From assembly GCA_018873225.1 (NCBI GenBank), contig JAEILZ010000006.1, forward strand, positions 1,798,001-1,862,000: 64,000 bases of DNA. The letters run 5' to 3'. Each line of letters opens with the position of its first letter. Positions within the stretch are counted from its first letter, which is position 1. This DNA is from [Phialemoniopsis] sp. UDSM-2020. Taxonomy: Eukaryota; Ascomycota; Sordariomycetes; Thyridiales; Thyridiaceae. Both the position numbers and the translations under genes were made by a program. Shown here piece after piece: positions 55,714-64,000 of the stretch. Below the pieces are notes generated by a model. It ran no database searches. It saw nothing but the letters and a program-made list of their open reading frames with translations, and was not told where the DNA came from.

Positions 55714-57837
55714 ATGGAGACCTCCGCGCCCAAGCGCCGGAGAACGTCTCCAAGGACCTCGATTGGAATTCACCCAGGCGCGTCGCAACAACAGCAAAAC
55801 CAGCAAGCACAAGCCGAGTCAACAACTCCTCCCGACCCTCCACCTGCGAATCGACCGAAGCGTCCCTCATTTGCCTCGCCAACCAAGTCGAGCCTTGCAA
55901 GACACAATCCCGAGATCCTTCAAAGAAGGAGGCCGACGTCGCGTGGTGGAGACGGATCACAACCCAGCGCATCGCGTCCGACCAGTCGCCACAGCGATGC
56001 TGATGCTGCGATGGCCAACGCGCAGTTGGAAGAACGGTCTGAAGCCAATGCGGCAGGCCCTAGCTCGGCTGCAGGATACGACCCCCAAAGCGCACCTGCA
56101 GACCCGAGTAGACGATCGCCCACGAGACGAATCGGAGGGGCTCTAGCGGACCGACCCAAGCGCACGCCGACTCGACCCAAGCCGAGACCTCTGCCGCCAC
56201 CGGGCCCTGAGGAAGAAGAAGATTTATTCAACCCATTTGCAGGTCGCGCGCTCAGAAGGTCCGGTCTTGGTGTGCTCCCGGCCGAGACTCAACCTGAGCC
56301 GGAGCTGCCTCCGACCCCCGAACATCCCGATCCTGAGATCACAACGCCACCCTCGGGCATCCACAATACGCCCTCCAAACGCCCGCGTCGAAGCAAGGCT
56401 CTCAGTTTACCCAAGAGCTCCCCGCTGAAACAGCCACCCTCCAAGCTACGTAATGCCATGGGTCGGCCCAGTCCTACCAAAGATGTACCTGAGGAACCAC
56501 AGCCATTGCGCCGGCGCTCTGCCAGGTTGAACGGCTTACAGCCACCGGAGCCGCACCCAGGTCGCGCCGTACCACCCACCGGCCCCGACGCGGAGCAGAA
56601 GAAACTACGCGACGCCCTACTGGCAGAAGTGGCGGAGCTCGAGGCAGATCTCGCGCTCGCGTCCAAGGAGAACGAGCGCATCAGTGGCTTGCGAGTATCA
56701 CGCGCCGAGATAACAGCGCCGACCAACAGAGAGGAAATTCTGGGCGTTCTGCGCCGTCACGTCTTGTCCAAGAAAGAACAAGAGATCCAACCACCCGCCT
56801 CGACAGACTGGCTCCGCGCAGCTCTCAATCCCATCGCCTTCTTACCATTCAGCAAGCCCAGCACTTCTCTACCCACGCTCTTCCCGACCGAAAAGGACAA
56901 GAGCGACGAGAAGAACCCCATTTCCCACCACCCCATCCCCATGACCGCCGAGGAAGAACTCCCATACCTTCAGGCCTTCACGCCCCTCTCATTCACGTCG
57001 AACTTGACCATGCTCCCTGCATCAACCGACAAACCTGATGCCCCAGCCCTCCAACGACACAGCATCTTCGTCTCCTCCTCATCACCTCCCGGTGTCTTTG
57101 CAGCCCGCATCGATATGACCGTCAACACCAAAACGCACGCGATCACAGACCTGGCCGTCCCCAAGCTAGACCCCGCCGCCATGGCCGAGCTCAACCCGCT
57201 CATCGAGCGCATCCTCAGCAAAGATAACCCACAGAGCGGTCTAACCCGCAACGTCAGCATCCTGACGTGGGCGATCGGAGAGTGGTTCCGCATCGCGCTG
57301 CGCCGGGCGCGGTTCTGGGTCCTCCTCGACAAGGAACTCGGCAACAAGGAAGCCTTCTCGGAGACGGTAGCCAGGTTACGCACCCGGCCGAAGAGGAAGC
57401 GCAGGAGAAAGGGGGACGATGCAGATGCGGCAGACGAGGACAGTCAATTGAGCGCGACAGCTGGGGCCGAGGTCTCGACTGAGGAGATCTTGCCGCACCT
57501 GGGTCGCATCTCGATGGACCTCGACCTGCCCAACGATGATCCCTGCGCGGTGCGAGTGCAGTGGCGCGTCGAGTTCGACTGGAGCGGGGAGGCGCAGAGC
57601 AAGGTTGGGGTGCTACTAGGGGTTCCGGGCAAATGTAAGTTCTCCGCCACATGTCCGCTTTCCTCTCAGCCGTGACTAATCTAATGATCGACAACAGGGC
57701 ACAAGGCCGATGACCGGGGTAGGCTCGGCAGGATACCCAAGATATTCAGCGACTTGGTCCACGACGAGACGGACCCGATAGATGCGGTCAGGACGGTAGC
57801 CGCCTTGCTTGCGGGCGATGTACCCGCGTCAATGTGA
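55714..57837 (+). CDS. Conserved nuclear coiled-coil protein, possibly kinetochore-related
   Basis: Two exons, 55714-57634 and 57698-57837, give 686 aa. The first 300 residues are basic, Pro/Ser/Arg-rich and disordered with nuclear-localisation-like clusters (APKRRRTSPR, TPSKRPRRSK, PLRRRSARLNG) and S/T-P sites. A coiled coil follows (LRDALLAEVAELEADLALASKEN), then a conserved globular region with WLRAALNPIAFLPFSKP and DITxxTNxKTHAITDLAVPKLDPAAMAELNPLIERIL. A basic loop (RPKRKRRRKGDD) precedes the end, ...GKWHKADDRGRLGRIPKIFSDLV. The coiled coil plus C-terminal domain recalls CENP-O/P-type (COMA) kinetochore proteins, but this is only an impression. No enzymatic motif is seen. Confidence 0.72.
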
Positions 57838-58267
57838 TAAGCGTTAAGGATCTTGCAAGGGTGCTAGGTAAACAGGGACGTCTAACACGAATGTTACACA
57901 ACTGGCTTGGGACACGGGCATGGGCTGGCGTTGCTTGGAGAGACACGGAGTACTCGAAGAGTTCAAATGATACCTAGGGTACAGTCATGAATAGATGTAC
58001 ACCTCGACGTTGTGAGTAAATAGAAGCGGGCTTTGAAGCTCATGCTATTATCATCTTTCTCTTGTGTTTCCCCTCTGACCCAAGGGCAGACGCCCAACAC
58101 GACGCATTATAATCTGTACATGTAAACCTCGAGTCTGCCGGAATGTGCAGCTGCCATCCACACCCTGCAATCAGGGTGTGTCTTAAGCTCGTCCAATTTT
58201 TCGTCCTTTCTTCATCTCCTTTTCCCCGCGTGTGCTTCGTTACAACCTTCCGATCGGCGCCCGAGCT
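57838..58267. other. Convergent 3' spacer
   Basis: This lies between the nuclear protein stop and the DPM3 stop. An inverted repeat, CACACCCTGCAATCAGGGTGTG, near 58158-58179 could form a terminator-like hairpin. No gene is seen. Confidence 0.45.
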
Positions 58268-58707
58268 CTAGTCAACAGTGACGCCCAGCGACCGCAGGTC
58301 CTTCTTGGCCTCCTCGATCTCGACCATGAGCTCCTTGTGCGCCTCGGGGGTGTCGTTGAAGGTCAGGATGCCCCAGCCTAGGCGGCAGAGCAGGTAGGCG
58401 CCGAAGGTGACGAGGAACCAGAAGGGGATCTGTAGACGCAAGAGAAGCAAGGTGGTTAGCAAAGTCTGGCCGCGTCGCCTCTTGGGGGGTTGTGGCGAGG
58501 GGCTAAACATACCACGGGGACAATCTCGGTCTGGATGACGGGCGGGAGGGGCACAAGTTCCAGGTACAGAGCGAGGTAGAGCTATAGCGCAAACTCAGAT
58601 TAGCAGATGTTCTCTCAAAGGATCCCGGCTCATGTCGCGGAGGGGCCAGGGATACTCACAGAGGTTGCCAGGAGGGCGATGGAGATGGTCTGCTGGGCAC
58701 GCGTCAT
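58268..58707 (-). CDS. DPM3: Dolichol-phosphate mannosyltransferase subunit 3
   Basis: Three exons on the complement, 58660-58707, 58513-58581 and 58268-58429, give 92 aa, the normal length of DPM3. The protein has two membrane segments (QQTISIALLATSLYLALYL and PFWFLVTFGAYLLCRLGWGI). A short cytosolic coiled helix follows (DTPEAHKELMVEIEEAKKDLRSLGV), the conserved C-terminal part that contacts the catalytic Dpm1 subunit. DPM3 tethers Dpm1 to the endoplasmic reticulum membrane for synthesis of dolichol-phosphate-mannose, the donor for N-glycans, GPI anchors and O-mannosylation. It is a housekeeping gene. The splice sites are canonical. Confidence 0.95.
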
Positions 58708-59238
58708 GGTGAAGGACTGCTCGAGGCTATCGAGAGGAAATGTATGGGTTTCGAGTATTGAATCAATCAGGAAAAGATTCTAAATTGGAGATCGTACGTC
58801 GGATGCGGATCTCGGGGAGCGTTCGAGGTCAATGTCGTCGACTGAAGGTGTTGCTCGTCGCGTCTCGCTGTCGAGGACACTTTTGCGAAAGCTCGTGGTT
58901 CACAGGGTGGGTCCGACCACCGAATCGTACCTGGCAGAGGCGAGCCAAATCCAGGGGTAAAAGTGGCTGCCAGGCGCGAAGTTTGCTTTGCCAGCTGCCG
59001 ATTGGGGGTAGCGTCGATAACTTTAAATCAGCCCGATACCTCAATGCTGATCCTCGACTTCACATCATGATCCATTCAGTTATTTGGTTGATTGATTAAC
59101 TTGGTGAAGATTAAATCAGCTGCCTAGCTCTGTGGGATAATCTAAAATATGCGATCACTCATTAGTCTGCTCCAAATACAACCTTCCTCTTCCAAAAACC
59201 AAAGGCTATGAAAAGTCATATTAATAATGTCGCACAAC
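58708..59238. other. Intergenic
   Basis: The DPM3 promoter and the 3' side of the FAD-oxidase gene. No feature is recognised. Confidence 0.5.
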
Positions 59239-61110
59239 TTAAACATGACACAGACGACCCGACGCATCCTCCCGCCAAAACTCGGACCCGACACAAGTAG
59301 GGCAGTAGAACACCCCTGTCGGATCGTACTTCGCCTTCGCCGCCTCCAGCATCGGAAGTGCGGCGCCGTAAAAGTTGGCCAGAAATGTAGGGTCGCGCGC
59401 GTCGCCCTCATTCGGGTATGAGCCTGTATCTGGAGCCAGGGCTGTGAGGGCAGCCCCTTTCACAGCCGTGACGTCGTTGTGAATGGCCTCCACGTCCGCC
59501 GCGGAGGTCGTGTGCTCCCACCTGCGTGTCACGATGTCGAGAACGTATGCGCTCCGCCACGCAGGGTTGACGCTAGAGCTCTGGGCAGCGCCGGCACGCA
59601 CGCCCACGCCGCCGGCGAGTACGACAAGACGTGATGTCCGCTGACCCGGCAGGCCGGCTGTCGCGTTGATCATCTGACGGACCGGAATGGCATTGCTGAC
59701 ATGAGCCGCGCCCAGGAATCGAGAGGTCAAGGCGATCCCGCCCGCCGTAGCAGGTGTGTTTGCCCCAAATAAAGTGCTGATGTAACTGGCGTACGTTGGA
59801 AAATATGTATATGAAGCCGACAGATTGAGATTGATCCCGTTGAGTGGTGCCAGTCCAGCAAAAACCGGATCCAAAGTGGCTTTCACCTGCTCAAGTGACT
59901 GGTTGAATGCCCCCATCACAAGATAGAATGCCGGGCCTGCCGGACCAAACATGGGCTGAGTGTCGTAGAGGTTCCAGCCCGCGTATCCACCTAACCCGGC
60001 CTCGATGAGCCAGGGGAAGTACTGGTAAAGAAATGTAATCGAGTCAAGAAACAGCGGGATATCATTTACTGTCACTGGCGCCATGCTGAAAACCACAGCT
60101 GAAACCGGATTCTCAGGGTACGATTTCATCTTTGCGCTAGTCACGACGCCGAATGTGCCGCCACCTCCTCCGCGGATAGCAGCAAACAGGTCTGGGTTCT
60201 GACAAGCGGTGGCAGTGACCTGTGCTCCATTTGCAAGAACCACGGTAGCCTCGAGCAGCTGGTCCGCGGCGAGCCCGTATTGAGCAGACATGGCCGAGTG
60301 GCCGCCACCCTGAAGATAACTTCCAATGGCTGAGATGCCACCATAGGCAGGACCGACGACAATCTGTCCGTTGGCCTGTGCGAAGCTGTAGACATCGGAC
60401 CAAGTGTAGCTGCCGTTAATGGTGATGGAGTTACCGGCCCACACTAATTGTCCATCGGGGTATAGGCAAGGCTGCTGGGGCTGATAGGGCATTTCCAGGA
60501 CCATACCTCCCTCCCGTAAGCTTCGAAGCCAAATCTCCAGGCTTCCAAAGCCCGTGGAACGAGATAGGTAGTCTACGCCTGTCGTCTTGATGGACACGCG
60601 CAAGTTCTTCTGAGCAGCAAACAGCATAGCAGCGGAGACGTGGTCCGAGGTCGCGGCATCGACAGCATACACAGGGTTCTTTCCGAGAGAACAGGGTGTC
60701 ATGTTGGCTCCGCTGACGATGATGTCGCACGCGTCAAAGTCGGAGAAGGAGTAGCCGGTTGGATACTGGGACAAGAATGAGGGGTCAGACCAGCTTGGTA
60801 GGATGGCAGCACATGCTGCTGGGTTGTATGCCGGCCCCTGGTAACACGGCAATGCGATGGGGGAGTTCGCGATCAGACGGCCATTGACGGAAAGGTTGAA
60901 ACTGGCCCAGTCGTTAGGTGAGGGCCAACCAACGTCCCCGGGTACCTGATTAACACACCGTCAGCCACAATGTCACCAAGAACTGCGCTTGGACAAAACG
61001 CTTATGCTTACATTTTTGCATCCGGGCGCTGGTATTGGTAGTCCAGTATCACCTGAGATGCCGTCAAGCAGAGTGGCGATCACCACCAGAAAGAGATGAC
61101 TGATGCGCAT
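59239..61110 (-). CDS. Secreted FAD-linked oxidoreductase, berberine-bridge (PCMH/BBE) type
   Basis: Two exons on the complement, 61012-61110 and 59239-60945, give 601 aa. The signal peptide is MRISHLFLVVIATLLDGISG. The PCMH-type FAD-binding domain spans roughly residues 115-300: NPVYAVDAATSDHVSAAMLFAAQKNLRVSI, GSYLQGGGHSAMSAQYGLAADQLLEATVVLANG and AIRGGGGGTFGVVTS. The BBE domain closes the C-terminus (NEGDARDPTFLANFYG..LEAAKAKYDPTGVFYC). Family members usually bind FAD covalently through His in TGHDYLGRSTG; here the segment reads TTGVDYLSRSTG, with Val instead. Such enzymes oxidise sugars or secondary metabolites outside the cell. The substrate is unknown. Confidence 0.92.
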
Positions 61111-61567
61111 CTTGAAGAGATACGGCTGTTGAAAAGCAGCACTGATATCAGTGTTCGTTTGTCCTGACCGTTGTGAAGTATTCGGTTCGACACACCACAG
61201 GATATCCAAAGTTCAGAGATTGGTGATGTTTACCAAAGAATCCAGGAGTACGGAAGAGAATGGGGTGAAAGGGAAGGCATTCGAAGTTAGGTTCTGGGGA
61301 TCATGATCAATTCTCGGTTGCTTCTGCAGTTGAAGTGCTGTTGAGACTGTCCGTCGTTACTGCACATGTTGAACACGGCAGGTGTGTTGCCCTCTGCAAG
61401 GCAGCGGGTGGCATGTTGTATTCTTCCTTCTCCTAGATGGAAGGCACGTCCGGGCCAGGCTGACCGATAACCATGGACGAGGTTGGAGAGATATGAGGAT
61501 GTAGATTAGTACTAGATGACGAATCGAGATATCTCATTTTCCTTGAATGCACATCAAACCCGCCCTG
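61111..61567. other. Intergenic
   Basis: The promoter of the FAD-oxidase and the 3' side of the cupin gene. No feature is recognised. Confidence 0.5.
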
Positions 61568-62152
61568 CTAACTGTCGTTTCCCGAAGGCGGCACTCCCTC
61601 CGACCCCTTCCCGAGGTCCTCTCCCATCCTCTTCCCCGCAACGACGAGCGGCTGGCAGTCCTGCAGACAAAACACCATGCGCGACCACTCCGTCGCACTC
61701 GGGTTGCGCCACGCGTGCATCGTCGCCCGCTGCACCATGACATCTCCGCGGCCCATGAGTACCTCCTCGCCGCTGTCGCCCATGACGGCGATGACGCTGC
61801 CCTCGAGCACAATGCCGTAGTCGATGCTCTGCGTCCGGTGCATCATGCACTCATAACCCGGCGCCATGTCGACGAAGCGCAGGACCGTACCTCCCGCGGA
61901 GACGAGGCCGATGGGCCCCTTGGCCAGCTTGGCATCGTGCGCGGCGATATCGGCGTCGGCGTTGAGGTCGGCGGGGAACTTGGTGGTGTAAGCGACCGAC
62001 ATGTCGAGCTTGCCCTCGTCAAACTGCGTCCAACGCACCGGGCGCTTGGATTGAACCACTGCTTTTCCGGTGTCATCGTGGCCGGTGATGTAGGTGGTCG
62101 GACCGGGGAGGTTGACGGCGGTTTGGTTCTCGGTCGGAGGGCGGGCAGCCAT
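61568..62152 (-). CDS. Cupin-domain protein
   Basis: A single exon of 194 aa from MAARPPTENQTAVN, the first in-frame ATG. The cupin motif 1 region is GTVLRFVDMAPGYECMMHRTQSIDYGIVLEGSVIAVMGDSGEEVLMGRGDVMVQRATMHAWRN, split between strands. His residues at MMHRT and MHAW and the acidic residue after LEG could bind a metal. This arrangement (MxHRTxSIDYGIVLEGE) is common in fungal single-domain cupins found near metabolic genes. No signal peptide is present. The reaction is unknown. It lies on the same strand as the FAD-oxidase, 0.46 kb away. Confidence 0.87.
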   Translation of the reverse strand: MAARPPTENQTAVNLPGPTTYITGHDDTGKAVVQSKRPVRWTQFDEGKLDMSVAYTTKFPADLNADADIAAHDAKLAKGPIGLVSAGGTVLRFVDMAPGYECMMHRTQSIDYGIVLEGSVIAVMGDSGEEVLMGRGDVMVQRATMHAWRNPSATEWSRMVFCLQDCQPLVVAGKRMGEDLGKGSEGVPPSGNDS

Positions 62153-62567
62153 GATGTAAGAAGGGGTAGTGACGATCGGCGGATTTGCAAAATTATGCCA
62201 GAAAGCTATTGCCAATTGATGAGGTAGTACCTACTTGAGGCAGTGACACACCAACAGGAAAGGGAAAGAGAGGCAGGCTTGAACAGGGTGAAAAGCGAGA
62301 ATGTGCAGCTACATATCGGACATCCGAATCATGGCGGGCAGCAGCTTCCTGCATCGCGAAGAGCGGGGCCTTTCGCCGAAAAGAGCAATGCGATGTATTA
62401 TTTTGCGCGCCTTGTACGACCCGATCGCACACCGACATTGTCTCTCCTTGCGGTGTCGTAAGACCATGGACCCCTGCAAGCCCAGCTGCCGTCCATGCTG
62501 TGCATCCTCTGCGGGATCTCACGCCCGATCCCGCTCGGGATTTGGAGCGCTGATCCGTGCTTTCCGG
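62153..62567. other. Intergenic
   Basis: The promoter of the cupin gene and the 3' side of the basic nuclear protein gene. No feature is recognised. Confidence 0.5.
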
Positions 62568-63299
62568 CTACGCCTTCCGCACGACGTCCTCGATCTTGGA
62601 ATGGTGCAGCTCCCCCTTCCTGCCCCAGCCCTGTTGTCCCTTGGCCACCTGCGGTCGGAACTGCTCGTACATGTGGAACGCGCCTTTGTCAAGCTCCTCT
62701 TCGTCACCCTTCCAGGACTTCAGCGACTGTTGCATGGTCGACTTGACCCTGTCCAGGTCAACCTCACCAAATTTTCGGGTGAGATTGGCCTCTCTTGCAT
62801 TTCGCTCCTTCCACTTGACCACAACTGCATCTCCTTTCATCGTCATTGGAAACCCCATGACTTTGAGCTTGGGAAGGTCCTCGTCGTCCTTGCTCTTTTC
62901 CTTCTTATGTGCATCTTCGTCTGGGTCCGCTTCGGCAATCTTGCCGATCGAGCGTCCCTTGGCGATTGCCGTCAGAGTCGATATGCTGCTTCCAATGCTG
63001 AGACAGGCATTCCACGACAGGTCCGGGTGCAGGAAGCTGGCGACGCACGCACCCCACAGCTCCAGCACGGGAGCGCGATTGATGAGAATGGGCTTCTCGA
63101 GCTTGTCTGCCGATTCGGTGGATATCTCCATCTGCTTCATCTTCCTAGGTTTGGATGAGGATGATCTCTTCTGCACTTTTCGCGGCTTCGCAGCGTCTTT
63201 GACTCGGACCCCATCGTCGCTGGCCTTGCGCTTCGTGACAGTATTGGGATTGGCCTTGCTCTTCTGATCGGCACCCGCGCTACGCGTCTTTGTCGGCAT
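62568..63299 (-). CDS. Conserved basic nuclear-like fungal protein
   Basis: A single exon of 243 aa. The first 60 residues are very basic (SKANPNTVTKRKASDDG, KPRKVQKRSSSSKPRKMKQ), suggesting nuclear localisation or DNA/RNA contact. The conserved-looking core LINRAPVLELWGACVASFL...SWNACLSIGSSISTLTAIAKGRSIGKI is helical and followed by an acidic/basic linker. The C-terminal part includes LKVMGFPMTMKGDAVVVKWKERNA and a helical segment ending HHSKIEDVVRKA. I recall this core in uncharacterised ascomycete and basidiomycete proteins but can give no function. Confidence 0.75.
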   Translation of the reverse strand: MPTKTRSAGADQKSKANPNTVTKRKASDDGVRVKDAAKPRKVQKRSSSSKPRKMKQMEISTESADKLEKPILINRAPVLELWGACVASFLHPDLSWNACLSIGSSISTLTAIAKGRSIGKIAEADPDEDAHKKEKSKDDEDLPKLKVMGFPMTMKGDAVVVKWKERNAREANLTRKFGEVDLDRVKSTMQQSLKSWKGDEEELDKGAFHMYEQFRPQVAKGQQGWGRKGELHHSKIEDVVRKA

Positions 63300-64000
63300 T
63301 CTCTCTGTAAATCACTTGATATGGTAATTTGGTCAGATAGTGTGATCGCATGGCATTTTGGACATGTCGAGACAAAAGTGAACTGTTGGAAATGGTAAGT
63401 GTTGTGCTGACGTCACTTCCCCCATCGGGTGTTTTGGAGCGTCGCCCGTCTAAGGGCGAGCCCCGGCCTTCATTTGCCATCAACTTGGATAAAACATCTA
63501 CAAATTGCAATCAAGTCTACTTACTTGCTGGTAAAAGAAGCAGAAGATTTGGAACCGTCAACCATCTTGGTGGAAATTGTGAAATCATCATCCGGCGGGT
63601 ACTTCCCTCCAGCCGGAGCCGTAAGAGCTTGCATGTCCCATGGCTCCCTTCTTACATTCCTGAGACCCTGTGACAAGTTTGTCTATGGAGCGCCAGATTG
63701 GTCTACTCGCCGGATGTACGGTAAATGATCCAGAAGGGCCGTTCGTGAGTTGCCTTGGATACCCTTCAGTTCTAGAAGGCAGCCGCGCAGTACACCGATC
63801 AAGTGTACGTAGGTATATTCAGAATAAACGTTCAATGCTACAGGCAGGTCTCGGCGACTTTTTGAGCCTACGAAATACGTGTGAACTTGGTCGGCGCGAT
63901 TCTTCCCCGGCATTGCAACAGCGTCTCGCGCACCGGTTCACCCTGGACGATGCGCTACTGACTCGGGAAGCATGTGGGGCCAGCCTTCTTTGACAGACGA
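63300..64000. other. Window end, no supportable gene
   Basis: Several overlapping frames of 75-107 codons exist on both strands, but none has a recognisable domain, start context or splice logic. Confidence 0.4.

Noticed and set aside
63350..63993. Three overlapping plus-strand ORFs at the window end
   Set aside because: There is no domain, no consistent frame and no splice support.

Overview
The window is nuclear DNA of a filamentous ascomycete (Pezizomycotina, probably a Sordariomycete). The evidence is the density of 50-70 nt GT..AG introns with CTRAC-like branch points, Zn2Cys6 regulators, Dal5-type and DHA1-type MFS transporters, an eqolisin protease, CBM18 and CVNH lectin domains, and fungal-only families such as HAM1-like. 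I see no rRNA, tRNA, CRISPR or intact mobile element. Exon coordinates were worked out by hand from splice signals and reading phase. For nearly every multi-exon gene the summed exons are a multiple of three.

Layout. 1-9.1 kb is an accessory metabolic region: a truncated GH43-like protein, a classical SDR, a sugar transporter, a zinc alcohol dehydrogenase and a Dal5-family transporter. 9.1-17.2 kb is gene-poor, holding only an acid (eqolisin) protease, plus a striking cluster of six GTTACAC motifs near 10.2-10.6 kb. 17.2-28.4 kb carries an atypical SDR, a DUF1624 membrane protein, a HAM1-like protein, a 3'-5' exonuclease, a small probable mitochondrial protein, a metallophosphoesterase and a glycerate kinase. 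29.3-39.2 kb is a second accessory block: a DHA1 transporter, a Cys-rich membrane protein with a PPPPY motif, an amidohydrolase, a Zn2Cys6 factor and a divergent Dal5-type transporter. The last three look like a small catabolic cluster.

39.3-48.8 kb is the most interesting part. A 1770-residue, 11-exon protein joins CBM18 modules and a GH18 chitinase (killer-toxin-like, subgroup C style) to a full subtilisin-type S8 domain with a long tail. It is divergent from a secreted protein made of eight CBM18 modules, which is followed by a secreted cyanovirin-N homologue. Together they form a chitin- and glycan-directed secreted locus.

49.9-63.3 kb is mostly housekeeping: xanthine phosphoribosyltransferase, an F-box-like protein, a metallophosphoesterase, an OXLD1-like protein, a nuclear coiled-coil protein, DPM3, a berberine-bridge-type oxidase lacking the usual flavin-attachment His, a cupin and a conserved basic nuclear protein.
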